NCBI GenBank assembly: GCA_039583875.1
Contig: CM077159.1
Coordinates: forward strand, 102,137,287 to 102,201,286
Length of the DNA stretch: 64,000 nucleotides
Origin: Platanthera guangdongensis
Lineage: Eukaryota; Streptophyta; Magnoliopsida; Asparagales; Orchidaceae
Reading direction: 5' to 3'
In this document: positions 21,122 through 31,554 of the stretch, in pieces
Layout: each line of letters opens with the position of its first letter
Numbering within the stretch: the first letter of the stretch is position 1
Program-made: the position numbers and the translations under genes
The notes under the pieces: generated by a model
What the model was told of the DNA's origin: nothing
The model's database searches: none
Seen by the model: only the letters and a program-made list of their open reading frames with translations

Positions 21122-21835
21122 TGTTGGAACCAGCTTTCTGATCCCACCTAAAGTTCGGACCTGAGGTTGCTGCCCACACCTACTCCTCTTAAACCACCTT
21201 CCTAACGTGAGTCGCAGACCTGGGAACAGACTGAGGTGTCTCAGCTCGGAGGTCCCACCTCTTACCCTGAAGAAACTAAAGTCCTTCCCCTCCCTAGCCA
21301 ATTGCTGAGCTAGGTGCCTGTGAGGAAGAATATGGAAATGTTCAACAACCTATTCCAGACAGCTTGTCAGTCTATTTATAGGCCTCTAAGTTTGATCAGA
21401 AAATATTCATACTAAGCAGACCTGAAATTACCAAAATACCCTGGGTTGAGTCTGCCAACAACCAAACTCTGCTGTCTTGAAGAGTTATACGCAGACCACC
21501 AGGTGTAGAAGTGTAAAATTACCTGGGGCAGAAGAGTAAAATCCCCCTTGGGGGTAAATGGGTAAAAACATCTTTCCTCCTATGCGGAGAGTGGGGGAAG
21601 TGACTGGCGGGCGAGACGATCACATCTGTTCGTCTTGCCGGCCTCTCGCCCCATAGGTCATCTCGCCTTCTAGGTACAATCTCACGACCCCAAGGGTGTC
21701 TCGCCTTCTGCCGAGAACCTCCGTATCGCCCCATGTGAGTGGACCACTCGGTCCCACTCGTCCATCAAGTACCTCTTGCCAGTTTCTCCGTGTCACAGCT
21801 GCTGGAAAGACCTCCCGCGAGCCCAAGGTTGTACA
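21122..21835 (-). repeat. TAT-1 5' LTR (714 bp)
   Basis: Runs from TGTTGGAACC to GGTTGTACA on the plus strand. Its bounds are inferred from the primer site on the left and by alignment with the TAT-2 and TAT-3 LTRs, which end in the same TTGTACA. A TATA box (CTATAAATAGAC on the element strand) lies near 21372-21381. TAT-2 gag sequence starts immediately to the right. Confidence 0.75.
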
Positions 21836-21889
21836 GTGTGGAAGTTTGCCTTCCAGGAAGCCTTGACCCACCCCCCCCCCCCCCCCACA

Positions 21890-22925
21890 CCCCCGTGGAT
21901 CATTATGATCCCTCCTCGGGCCCCAACATCGGCCCGGTCCTCACATTTGTCCTCCTCTGTCTGAGGTAGGACTTCCTCAATATATACCTCCTAGCGGTCC
22001 TGCTGCTATTGCTCCGTGTTTTCTCTTACCTCGAGGAACTACGAGCATGTGGCCATAGCATGTCCCTCCTCCTGGTGGAAGTCAAAGTAGGGTAACTCCA
22101 TCCTAAAGAAACCTTGTTGCAGCCCCAAGATGAAGGCCATCATCAGGGTATGCCCTGACATCTCCTGGACCTGGGTGACATCCTCCTGGAACTAATCCAC
22201 GTAGCTCCCCAATATCTCATTCACCCCATGCTTGATGTGGAACAGGGACTCCGACTCCTACTTTATTTTCTTGGAAGTGGTGAACCTCAACATCAACCCC
22301 CGGCACAGGTCCTCAAAGCAGTATATGGAGTTGGCCGGTAGCTGGTGCAACCACTCTCTCGCCTTCTCCTTGAGAGTGATGGCGAAGAGTCTGCATTTGA
22401 AGGCATCAGACATCTTCCTTATCGACACTACATCCTCTAACCACTAGATATGCTAGACCGGGTCATCCTTCCTGGTGTAGTAGGACATCTTCGGCTACCT
22501 GAACCCCTCTGGAAATGGGGCGGAAGAAACCAACTCGCTAAAGGGGTTGCCTCCCCTATTGGGCGAGCTGGAGGATCTAACACCCCCATCTTGCCAAACT
22601 GGCCTATACTCACCGAGACCGGGAAAAGAACTCGCCCGTGGAGCTCGCACCCTCTCCCCTCCTCTACAATCTCCTTTCCAGCTCGCCTACCGGGAATGTC
22701 CGCGCTCAGAATCGGGGCGGCGATAACTGGCACAGCTGGCGTCGAGCACTCGGCACGTACGCTGAGTGCAAACCTGACGAGGCCGAGCACCTCCTGCCTA
22801 AACTCCTCAAACTTCCCCATCGTGGCAAGAGGGGGAGGGGGTGGCGAGTTGGCCCTATCCGATCCCTGCCCTTCTCCTCCAATTATCGATCCTGCTGAAG
22901 ATTTTCTGTGTTGACCACTCTCCAT
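21890..22925 (-). pseudogene. gag: TAT-2 gag (decayed)
   Basis: Minus-strand Tat gag. The N-terminal MESGQHRKSSAGSII starts near 22920, followed by KFEEFRQEVLGLVRFAL and an APILSADIPGRRAGKE proline/glycine-rich region. Past a stop near 22437 lie remnants of the gag core corresponding to TAT-1 20650-20190 (plus-strand blocks at 22320-22420 and 22100-22260 align). A C16 run at 21871-21886 lies at the left end. Stops and frame changes throughout. Confidence 0.75.
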
Positions 22926-22942
22926 GCTCACCGCACCAAAAA

Positions 22943-23656
22943 TGTTGAAACTGATAACTCGGTCTTTGTGGAGTTCACCCTTGGGGAAGCGGTGATCGCA
23001 CACTTATTTCTCTCTCGCGAGCCAAATGACTAAGGAAAAAAACAAGGGATAGATCCAAGGGCTCGATGTGGAGGTCCCACCACACACCCGAAAGATCTTC
23101 GAGCACTTCCCCTCCCAAGCTAAATGTCGAGCTGGGGGTATCTCAGAAAGCGCAAGAAGACCGGGGCACAAGTAAGCCTACCTTTTGAGGTACCCCTTGG
23201 GTATATTTATAGATTTATGAAAACAGACTGCAAATAGACAACCTCTGCTATTTTGAGCAGCTATGTGCAGCCTAATTGGGTCTGCCAACTGCGTAACTCT
23301 ATTGTTCTAACAGGATATAGGTAGGTTAAAAGGACCAGAATAGCAAAGATACATCATAAGGGACTGGGGAGAGCGGCCCCCTAAAACCTCCGCTCGCTGG
23401 GGGCACTCTCCACCTCACCCCCGGCCCTGGGAAAGTGCGGGCCCAGCCTACCCCACTCGCCCCCTACTTACCAACCTTCCTGGGGCGAGTGCGAGCCGAC
23501 CTGCTCCACTCGCCCCCCACTTGCTCCAACCCACCAGGGCGAGCCGAGGCAACTGCCGAACTCTCGCCTCCTCCCGGCTCGCGTAGGAGTTGGACTGCTG
23601 AAGCTTGGCCGATTTGGCTCCCATCGACCAATACTCGCCGGATATAGGGTTGTACA
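22943..23656 (-). repeat. TAT-2 5' LTR (714 bp)
   Basis: Starts TGTTGAAACTG and ends GGTTGTACA. It shares blocks with the TAT-3 LTR at 49132 (GTGGAGTTCRCCCTTGGGGAAG, CACTTCCCCTCC). A TATA-like TCTATAAATATAC lies on the element strand near 23205-23217. The right half is rich in CACTCGCCCCC motifs. Confidence 0.8.
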
Positions 23657-23689
23657 ACATGGATTTTTGAATTCATTACTTATACTGGA

Positions 23690-24715
23690 ATGGTAGTTCG
23701 ATGACATATCTTTGGATTTCATACACGGTTTGCCAAGATCACAGAAGGGGAACGATGCTATCTGGGTGATCGTTGATCGCTTGACGAAGGTGTCGCACTT
23801 CATTCTGAATAGGAAGGACGATTCATTGGAAAAGCTTGCAAAGCTTTACATAAACAATATTGTATGATTGCATGGTGTGCCCTATAGCATCGTTAGTGAC
23901 TGAGATGGTCGCTTCACGTCGAATGATTAGAGTCTTAATTATCAACTGTTGGGAACCAAGTTGAAGTTTAGTACGACCTTTCATCCGCAAATGGATGGTC
24001 AGACTGAGAGGGCAAACATGGCGATGGAGGACATGCTTCGCATGTGCGCCCTAGATTTGGGAAAGTGGTGGGATGACCCCCGATATATAATCAAGTTGGA
24101 CTATAATAATAACTACTAGGGAAGTATTCAAATGGCACCCTTTGAAGCCCTTTATGGTAGGAATTCTCATACTCCTTTGTCATGGCTAGAGATTTGTGAA
24201 TCGAAGCTATTTAAACGAAAGGAAGTTGAAGATGCAACTTCGATTATTCACACAATCTTGGAGTGGTTGCTGATCGCTCAGGATAGACATGCTAAGTATT
24301 ATAACGCCAAGCACACAAAAGTCAAGTTCATCGTGGGCGATTGGGTGTATCTAAAGATAAAACCATTCAAAGATGTATTGAGGATTTGATGGTTGAAAAA
24401 GTTAAGTTCGAGGTACCTTGGGCTGTTTGAGATATTGGAGCGCATTGGTGAAGCTGCCTATTAGTCAAAGATTTCAACGGAACTCAGTGGTTTGCACGAC
24501 GTATTCCACTTCTCAGTGTTACGGAAGGCGATGCTAGACCCTACGCAGGTGGTTGCTACGGATAAGGTGCTGATTGATTGTGGGTTTGCAATGAAGGTCG
24601 AGCCCATTTGTATAGAGTACTTGGAAGTCAAACAGCTTTTAAATAAGTCTATCAGGATGGTCAAGGTCCGTTGTGACAACTGTGGTCGTGAGGATCTATC
24701 TTAGGAATGAAAGCA
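23690..24715 (+). pseudogene. pol: CHR-2 integrase and C-terminal domain
   Basis: Plus-strand frame with the integrase core ISLDFIHGLPRSQKGNDAIW (first catalytic Asp, near 23700), VIVDRLTKVSHFI, a broken GVPYSIVSD (second Asp, near 23895), TFHPQMDGQTERANMAMEDML (third acidic residue, near 23985), MAPFEALYGRN (24132), then a GPY-like region and DVFHFSVLRKAMLDPTQVV (24495). The order matches Ty3/gypsy chromovirus integrases. Stops occur near 23865, 23900, 23925 and 24117. The chromodomain itself is not clearly preserved. Confidence 0.85.
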
Positions 24716-24819
24716 AACCATGATAGCAGAGTTCCCTAAGCTATTCATTTGAAGACCACATTGTAATATTGTTACTTCTATAATTTTCTGCATGGCATAA
24801 TTTTGAGAAGAAATCTTTT

Positions 24820-24831
24820 AAGTGGGGGAGA
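24820..24831 (+). other. CHR-2 polypurine tract
   Basis: AAGTGGGGGAGA, 3' of the integrase gene, in the position expected directly before a 3' LTR. Confidence 0.65.
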
Positions 24832-25617
24832 TTTTTAATGCACCAAGTTTCCTGAAGCAGGAAATGATTTCTATGAGATACCACATGGTGGTAGGGTTAA
24901 CGCCGACGGTAGTATGCTGGATTTTATCACAGTAGCATTCGGCGAGTTACCGCCTGGCGATAGGTTGGTCCAGCCCGGACCCAGCACTAGGATAGGCCCA
25001 TGTAAAAACGTTTGCCTTGGGAGGCCCTCTAGGTCCAGTCAGCACCTTGGCCTAGACCTAACTGGGCTAAAACATTGGTAGACTTAGAGTGTTCCCAACT
25101 ATATCTAGTGCCAAGTATGCTCGTCAAGTTTGAACTGCATTAAGCTGGGTTTGAGAAAATAAATAAAAAATGACGCTTATTATTTGCACCGCACTTTTGG
25201 CTATGCAAAGACAAAATTTAAGAAAAAAATGAAACATATAAATTTGCATAAATTTAGACATTTATGATCAACTATTCTGCTTATTTCTTCATTTGTGTGC
25301 ACGAGATACTTAAGATTTTAGCATTCATCAAACATGACATTAGTGTACAACCAGTATTAGGCAAATATGTTGTATATTCAAAGTTGAAATGAAGAAAACC
25401 TAACATTTCTTGTCGTACTTGCCATCCAACCAGACAGATTATCGTACTCGCCCCCCCCCCCCCCCCCTTAGGGCAATGCTAGGTGAGTTTAGGATGCCCT
25501 GACGTACTCTCCCTAGCTTTAGGTAAGTTTCTAACATAAGTTAGAAACTTTAGCTTATAAGAATTAAAATAAATAATGTAATTTAAAAATTATATTATTT
25601 TAAATAGTGGCAGCTAT
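24832..25617 (+). other. Probable CHR-2 3' LTR remnant and unassigned AT-rich sequence
   Basis: No coding feature. Follows the polypurine tract of CHR-2. Contains a C17 run (25451-25467) and a small inverted repeat AAGTTTCTAA...TTAGAAACTT near 25526-25551. From about 25560 it becomes very AT-rich. Assignment as LTR is positional only. Confidence 0.4.
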
Positions 25618-25660
25618 TTATAAAAGAAAAACAAGCAACATAGCAAAGCACGCAGCTAGT
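25618..25660 (-). repeat. Fragment of the SIR-3 LTR (3' copy, mostly deleted)
   Basis: ATAAAAGAAAAACAAGCAAC and the following ...AGCACRCAGCT match the SIR-3 5' LTR at about 47843-47882. It lies just downstream of the env-like stop codon, so the 3' LTR and polypurine tract have been lost except for this piece. Confidence 0.55.
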
Positions 25661-25687
25661 TTCCATAATTTTACTTCTGGTAGCAAG

Positions 25688-27079
25688 TTATGCATCCTTT
25701 GCAATTCTAGCTTGTGCTGGGAAGTCTAGGTCCTCTGGCCTTTTTTTATCCAGAAGGGGCTGGTGCAGTGTCACCCTGGTGCCTTGAATTACATTGAAGA
25801 CATGATCTTCAATAAGTGATGTTGTCTTAGCATGGTTACTCTCCCCCTTTCTGCCTTCTTCAAGGATGGTAATTTGCAGTAAAGTGGTGTTGGCTTCATT
25901 TCTGCTTGACATAGATTGGGATATTCTCTCATTTTCAGTAAGCAGCTCATCTTTCAGAAGTATTTCCTGCTCCATAGAGTGGACAACAACATTGGTGACA
26001 TGCTAATTTTCATGATCGGCTGCACCCCTGATCACCTCATCAGTTGCACTCACATAATTCTGAACATATCCTATGTCAGCTTCAGAGAGTTTTTGGCTTG
26101 TTTCTAAGGATTTCATGAAGGTGGTCAGCTTTATTCCAGCAGTTCCAGCCATATCAAACCAAGTGGTGACTTGTTTGCTTAAGTGAGAGATTTCTTCTTT
26201 ATTTTCCTTACTTCGGTTAATAATTCATCTCATATCTTGGAAACTGATTGGTTAATATACTCCTTCAGGGTTACGGTCTGATCATCCATGAGTGCTTTTA
26301 TATGGTTTAGGAGTAACTCGTTAGAGATTTGGGTAGTGGGTGGTTGGCTTAATGGAGGAGTGACTTCTATCAGAGCAGGGACCTATGAAGACTCCCCCTC
26401 AGCTACAACACATGTAGAAGGAGCCATTTCCTTAGCTAAAGTTGTATTAGCACTACTAATTGAGAGGGTATGTGTATTACCATTAGTGGGTGCAGACTCA
26501 ACCAATCTGTTGATAACTTGGTTCAAGGATGTTAAATCCATCTGATTATGCTCCTCCTCAGACTGAGCATCCTTCTTTGGTCTTAACCCATCAAGATATG
26601 TATCTAATGACTTAGGAGGCTCACGGTTATCTTCTGTAGCAGGGATAACTTCAACTGAAGCAACATCACCAGTATCATCCATATCTGCCTCATCTTCTAC
26701 AACAACCTCTTCTTCAGTAGCATTCTTTTAAACTTGTCCTGACCTAGGGCTGACATGGATTTTATCAACATGCACAACAGTTCCCTGGAGTTGAATGATT
26801 GTTGAGGAGAGACTCTGGGTTATGTCTGTCTGCATACCAACATCAGCAGGGGGAATTCCTAGCTCAGGTTCAAAGCAGGAGGAATTGTTTACTTCAGTAA
26901 CTTGTTATCTCTTATCCCTTGAGGAGTCCTTTGTTGTTGAAGGCTGTAACTTGGGTAAGATCCTAGTGAATCTATCTAATGTCTTTATATCCATTCTTTT
27001 CAGGTAGTGAATCTTCACTCCATATTCCTGCTTGAATATATCAGTGTAGGTGTTCACTAGGTACAAAGAAAGAATTTTG
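25688..27079 (-). pseudogene. SIR-3 env-like ORF, C-terminal part
   Basis: Minus-strand continuation of the ORF that begins at 44757, cut by SIR-2. From the right: KILSLYLV...KIHYLKRMDIKT (27075-26990) matches SIR-2 env-like ILSLYLAL...INHMRRMDIKI. It is followed by acidic, Ser/Thr-rich, poorly conserved sequence (26682-26383) and a C-terminus ending ARIAKDA (stop at 25688). Several stops (near 26890, 26730, 26380, 26210) disrupt it. Purine-rich GGGGGAG motifs lie near 25848 and 26391. No membrane helix is visible. Confidence 0.75.
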
Positions 27080-28643
27080 TGAAAGAAATGGTTTCAAGAT
27101 ATCCTAAACACCTAGAGGGGGGTGAATAGATTCAATTCCTTTTTATTAAGACAGTTCAATTATATCACTGTTAGAACACTTATGCAATATCTATCACAGC
27201 ACAGATTAAAACAACCACAATCAACACAGCATACACACAGATTTATAGTGGTTCACCAAGAGATGGGTATATTCACCTCCCCCTTCACCTATCTAGAAGT
27301 ATACTAGATTCGGCCTAACTCCCTTCTTCTTTCTCAGATCCTCAGATCTTACAACTCAGAACCCAGAATGATTCCTATAGCTCACACTTCACGAAGTGCT
27401 ACAACTCAGATTCTTCCAGAGAGTCCTACCTCAGAGTGAGTCCACACTCCTACAACTCAGGCAATCCAGCCCTACCTCAGCCTCTTTCACCAGGCCTACA
27501 GCTCAGAGAAATCAATCTCCAACCTCAGGCACTCAGCCCTATCTCAACCTTTATAAACTTAGGCTTACAACTCAGAGAGATAACTCTCTCACACTCAGAT
27601 CTATAACAGATCTTACAGAAAAATTGATTATAAAAGAGATTAATCCTTCACCTAGGTAGAGAGAGAAAGGGTTGAAGACTTCTTGATCAGTTCTTGCTAG
27701 ATCGGACTGCTTAAGATTCAACCTGTCTTAGCTTCTTCAAAGCTTCTTGAATCTAAATAAAGTAAGGTTGATCTTCTTGTGAAGTTGGAGATAATCCTCA
27801 ATACAGCTTCCTTCAGAATTGGATCTGAAATCTTCTTGGAGACTTGTTCAGAATCTGCCTTCTCTTGATGACTTGAAGATTTCAACTGTTAGCAAAAATG
27901 TCAAGTCCTTTCTTCTTCGATCTCTCCCTGTTTGATGATAGAACAGGTCTTTATATAGACCCTTCTGAGGTTACTGGTTGATCCAGTTTATAACATCCTT
28001 CTGACAGCTCTGACAGATGCAATAGCTTTGTTAGTTATGACAGCTTTCAAGTCTTCAGTCGTGACACCTGATACCTCATTGTATTCTATCTCAGTAGAAA
28101 AGCATCGAGACAATACTTCAAATGTGTCAACATAAATAGACCATGTGTCTACACAACTCTTGATGATGTCGACACAGCTCTCATAATGTCGACACAGCCC
28201 TTCTTTATCTTCTCAACACAGTTTCTGTAGAATGTGTCGACACAAGTCCTGTGTGTCGTCACAATAGCTTCTAGTCTCGACAAAGTTGGTGTTGACAGAA
28301 TTCTAGTGTGTGTCGACACAATTGCTGTCTACAAAATACTGGTGTGTGTCGACACAATTATTGTCGACAGAATTTTGGTGTGTCAACATAATTGTTGTCG
28401 ACAGAATTTTGTGTGTCGACACAAGTCCTGTGTGTCGACACAAGTCCTGTGTGTCAACACAATCTGGCTCCTGATGTCGACACCATTTTCCTCAAGTGTC
28501 GACACTTGTACTTAGAAACTTTTTCTGCATTTCCTTAACCTGTACATTGAAACTCAACAACCCATCAAATACACAATGATGTATATTATTGAGTTAAGTG
28601 AGGCATCTCCAAATCAGGTACACAATTTCCAGTGTATCTAACA
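27080..28643 (-). repeat. SIR-2 3' LTR (1564 bp)
   Basis: Starts TGAAAGAAATGG and ends GTATCTAACA on the plus strand. Holds a run of CTACAACTCAG/CCTACCTCAG motifs (27395-27600), a TATA box CTATATAAAG on the element strand (about 27948-27957) and the TGTGTCGACACA palindrome block (about 28165-28505) upstream of it. Confidence 0.93.
28165..28505 (-). promoter_or_regulatory. SIR-2 LTR TGTGTCGACACA palindrome block
   Basis: More than a dozen copies or near-copies of the perfect palindrome TGTGTCGACACA, often separated by AAGTCCTG or AATTGTTG. The block is repeated in the 5' LTR (43640-44042), and a looser set occurs before the env-like ORF (36690-37060). Confidence 0.85.
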
Positions 28644-28658
28644 ATCTCCCCCTATTTG
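28644..28658 (-). other. SIR-2 polypurine tract
   Basis: AAATAGGGGGAGAT on the element strand, abutting the 3' LTR start TGTTAGATAC. It lies in the loop between inverted-repeat arms 28602-28614 and 28654-28666. Confidence 0.92.
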
Positions 28659-28859
28659 GAGAAGCCATAACCCTTAGTCAATGATATACATCACTTAAAA
28701 TAAAAATAAAGATTATGATGTATAAAAGCATTACTCAGACAGGGTAACTCATAAACAGAAACAGAATGTAATATTATCACAAAATATGATAAAATACAGT
28801 GAACAGGAATCAGTTTTTTTATTACATTACAAGGATTTTAGAACAGAAGATTATATAGT

Positions 28860-29446
28860 TCTAAACCTAGTCAATTTATCCCTAGGATTGATCAGGCTCT
28901 TTGATGACAATTCATTTGCTAGGCTGAATTCTAGCTTGTACATTAGCTTCTGTATCATCAACCAGCTTCTTACCTTTCAGATCCTTCTTCTTGAGTTCTT
29001 CAGCCTTGGTCTTTTGTCTTTCAAAGTAATGATAAGGCTTTGGAAAATATTTGCTAGGCTCTATAGATTTAGCAGGTATTTTTCAAGCTTTGAGGTCTTT
29101 TCTAAACTTGTATATGTCATCTTGCCGCTTCTGATATTTGTTCCACTCCGGTTCAGAATACCACTTGCCTCTATCATGCATATTGTCTTTAACAGCTTGC
29201 CAAACAGTGAGAATTATATTCCTGGAGGTGGGACTCCATTATTCAAAATAAGGCTTTTATTTTGCCTGTTCTCTGAACCTTTTCTTAGAGAGTTGAGCTT
29301 CTTTCTGAGCATCCCTAGCTCTTTGTAATGCTGCTTCAGATATTTCTAACTTTTCAATAATCACATTTTGTACCTCCTGTGGAGGACTGTACATTTGTTT
29401 TACTGCATAGTGAATTCCGTCAAAATCTGGAGGTGGATAGATAATT
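28860..29446 (-). pseudogene. SIR-2 env-like ORF, C-terminal part
   Basis: Minus-strand frame IIYPPPDFDGIHYAVKQMY, EISEAALQRARDAQKEAQLS, then past stops KWYSEPEWNKYQKRQDDIYK and PKPYHYFERQKTKAEELKK. The frame joins the segment ending at 34406 once GYP-1 and the SINE-like triplet are removed (AATT is duplicated at 29443-29446 and 34406-34409). It is helical and charged, with no membrane segment. Stops near 29290, 29090 and 28940. The stretch 28659-28859 is AT-rich 3' UTR. Confidence 0.7.
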
Positions 29447-30531
29447 TGTGATGCCGCGACATCACCACAACTACTTGATGATGATCCGGTTGCCGAGGCG
29501 CTACAACATAAAGACGTTAGGAGCCATGATGACGCTAACGGAAGGCAATGTTACAACCTCCGTCCGCGGCGTGCTAAGCCCACCTGAAGATTCATTTTAA
29601 AATCGTGCTCTTAGTTACGTTATTTTTATTTATATTTTATATTTGAGAATATAAAATTATTATATACTTGGGTAATAATTTTATATTCATGAGTGAACTT
29701 ATTTATTTATTTCCTGCATTTAAAACATGTGGTGTGTAATTAACCAACCGGATGGTTGAGATGTCATCTCCATTTTTGATGGTTAAATGTGTGTTTGTAA
29801 CTCCTATGTGTTTGTAACTCCTATATAAGGAGACCTCTTTATGAGAATTAATAGACAAGAAGAAGAATTTGAATCCAAAAGAAACTCCCTTGGAGAATTC
29901 GGCCAAGAGGAGACCTCCAAGCCGCCGCCCCCCTTGTGGTGTGAACCCCCCCCCCCTGCTTCCTCCATCCCTCTTCGGTGTGACTCTGATGTGGATTCCT
30001 TCGGTGCAACTCCAAGGAAGAAGGTTGCAGCCCCATTCGGTGTGACGTCGGTGGATCCGTGGAGAGTGTGATTCTCCCACCATATCTTGTGAACACGGTG
30101 AATCCGGGTTGGGTAAACTCTTGCCCTCTCTTTGTGTTTCCTCTCTTAGATTTGTTGAAGGTGAACCATCGTGTTCTCTGCAGCTTTAAAATTCAATCAC
30201 TTTCAAATCTTTGAATTGAAATCGTTATTGTTCGTGTTTCCTATTTTTCGGACCGGGTAGGTCCATTTTGCTTGACCAGATCTAGGCCTATAGCCTTGAT
30301 CTTTCTCTCAAAAGGATTGATAACCTTTGCGTTAACTTTGGGAACAATCTGACTCATTTTTCATCGCTATTTTAGAGTCGATCATTCTCTGAATGTGTTT
30401 AAGATTTGTGCGCAAAACAATCACGTATTAAGGGCGATAGATGCTTGTGTAGGTGCGGTGGATCTAGAGTGCGTTGTTGGCGAACTAGAGCCTTCTCTCA
30501 TGTAGATTTTCCGTTAGCGACATACGCTACA
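29447..30531 (+). repeat. GYP-1 5' LTR (1085 bp)
   Basis: Starts TGTGATGCCGCGACATCACC and ends ACGCTACA before the primer site. TATA box CTATATAAGG at 29821-29830. A C11 run lies at 29946-29956. The U5 side contains an intron-like pyrimidine-rich leader. Only this LTR copy exists in the window. Confidence 0.8.
29821..29830 (+). promoter_or_regulatory. GYP-1 LTR TATA box
   Basis: CTATATAAGG, followed 40-50 bp later by the probable transcript start region. It is a good match to plant TATA boxes. Confidence 0.6.
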
Positions 30532-30534
30532 CCA

Positions 30535-30550
30535 ATTTGGTATCAAAGCC
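30535..30550 (+). other. GYP-1 primer binding site (initiator tRNA-Met-like)
   Basis: TTTGGTATCAAAGCCGG three bases after the LTR end, one mismatch from the TGGTATCAGAGC complement of initiator tRNA-Met. The stretch 30551-30792 is AT-rich leader; no gag coding sequence is seen. Confidence 0.75.
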
Positions 30551-30792
30551 GGTCATTTCAATTTCTATGTTACAAACGTCCTCGCTCTTTTTCGTTGGTA
30601 CGAATTAATTAAAAAAAGGAAAAAAAATTCTGGTCTGCCAATAGCAGTCTAAAATCTTTATTTTTCTGCGAAAATATAAAAAAAAATTAACGTTCCTTTT
30701 TCTATCACTTCGGGAAATTATAAAAAAAATTTGTTTTCAGTATAGGGTCCGCCCTAGGAAAATTCATCTTTCAAAATTTTTGGTAACCATGT

Positions 30793-31527
30793 ATGCGAAC
30801 TAGGCTAGGAACGGAGTACGCTACACCGTCTTTGTCTAGAATGGCTGCGAATGAGCATGGGGGTGCAAATGCCGAGGCTATTGAGGGACTACGAACTGAG
30901 ATGATGGAACTTAAGTCCATTGCCCTATTAGACTCGACTCCCGATGATCTAGTTTATGAAGCTGCTGAAGAGGATGACCCAGATGGTGTCCCAAGTGATT
31001 TAGAGGACGATCACCACCTTATGGTGATGCGTTGTATCTTGACCACCCCTCATCTGTTAGATGATTGGAAGAGGACAAGCATATTTTCCCTGATTTTTAA
31101 GAGTAATGATAAGCTCTGCAAGTTGATTATCGATAGTGGTAGCTGTGTGAATGTCATTTCTGAGAATGTCGTCACGCGTATGGCCCTGACCACAGAACCA
31201 CACCCGACCCCATATCAGGTAGCTTGGATAAAAAAGATCACCGTCCTGGTTACCAAGCGATGTCGGGTCCCCCTCTCATTCAAATCATATACTGATGAGG
31301 TATGGTGTGATGTCCTCCCGATGGACGCTTGTCATGTGTTACTAGGCCGCCCTTGGCTCTATTACCATGATGTGACGCATTTTGGTAGATCCAACACGTA
31401 TGAATTCAAGTTCAATGGCAAAACCATTACGTTGAGGCCGACTATCCCAAAGGAACTGGTAGGACCGGTTAAGGACACCACAATCCCAATTGAGAGGAAG
31501 GCCTTGAACCTAGTTGGAAGAAAATAA
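30793..31527 (+). pseudogene. pol: GYP-1 gag remnant plus protease
   Basis: Open frame of 244 codons. The first about 50 residues (LRTEMMELKS) resemble a gag N-terminus joined directly to the gag/protease border (DLEDDHHLMVMRCILTTPH), so most of gag is deleted. The protease follows: LIIDSGSCVNVISENVV (catalytic DSG near 31130) and VLPMDACHVLLGRPWLYYHDVTH (31310-31375), a standard gypsy aspartic protease end. The first frame codon lies in the leader; MAANEHGG at 30841 may be the real start. Confidence 0.85.
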
Positions 31528-31554
31528 TTTATTAAGGACCCGTTTCTTGATGGA

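Larger units (their letters stand above)
1..21835 (-). mobile_element. TAT-1: Tat-lineage Ty3/gypsy retrotransposon, interrupted and defective
   Basis: Minus-strand gypsy element with its 5' LTR at 21122-21835. It is followed leftwards by primer site, gag, protease, RT, RNase H, integrase and a tandem-repeat 3' UTR. The 3' LTR, and any antisense ORF, lie left of the window. The pol order (RT, RNase H, integrase), the second RNase H-like segment and the array place it in the Tat branch. It is interrupted by SIR-1 between protease and RT and by solo LTR CHR-1 inside the array. Many in-frame stops make it inactive. It sits inside TAT-2, a relative. Confidence 0.85.
21836..23656 (-). mobile_element. 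TAT-2: 5' end of a second Tat-lineage gypsy element
   Basis: Contains protease/gag sequence, primer site and a 714-bp 5' LTR on the minus strand. The left end is cut by TAT-1 at a site in the gag-protease linker matching about 19570 of TAT-1, so one family member inserted into a relative. The rest of TAT-2 must lie left of the window. On the right it abuts CHR-2 integrase sequence. Confidence 0.8.
23657..25560 (+). mobile_element. CHR-2: 3' end of an old chromovirus-like Ty3/gypsy element
   Basis: Plus-strand integrase, a chromodomain-position segment, a polypurine tract (AAGTGGGGGAGA, 24820-24831) and a following AT-rich stretch that is probably a decayed 3' LTR. The left part is removed by the TAT-2 insertion. 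The right boundary against SIR-3 is not sharp (about 25560). Many stops show this is among the oldest insertions. Confidence 0.7.

Noticed and set aside
28786..29328. 180-codon plus-strand ORF rich in Leu/Phe
   Set aside because: Antisense to the SIR-2 env-like C-terminus, whose minus-strand reading matches the rest of the element.
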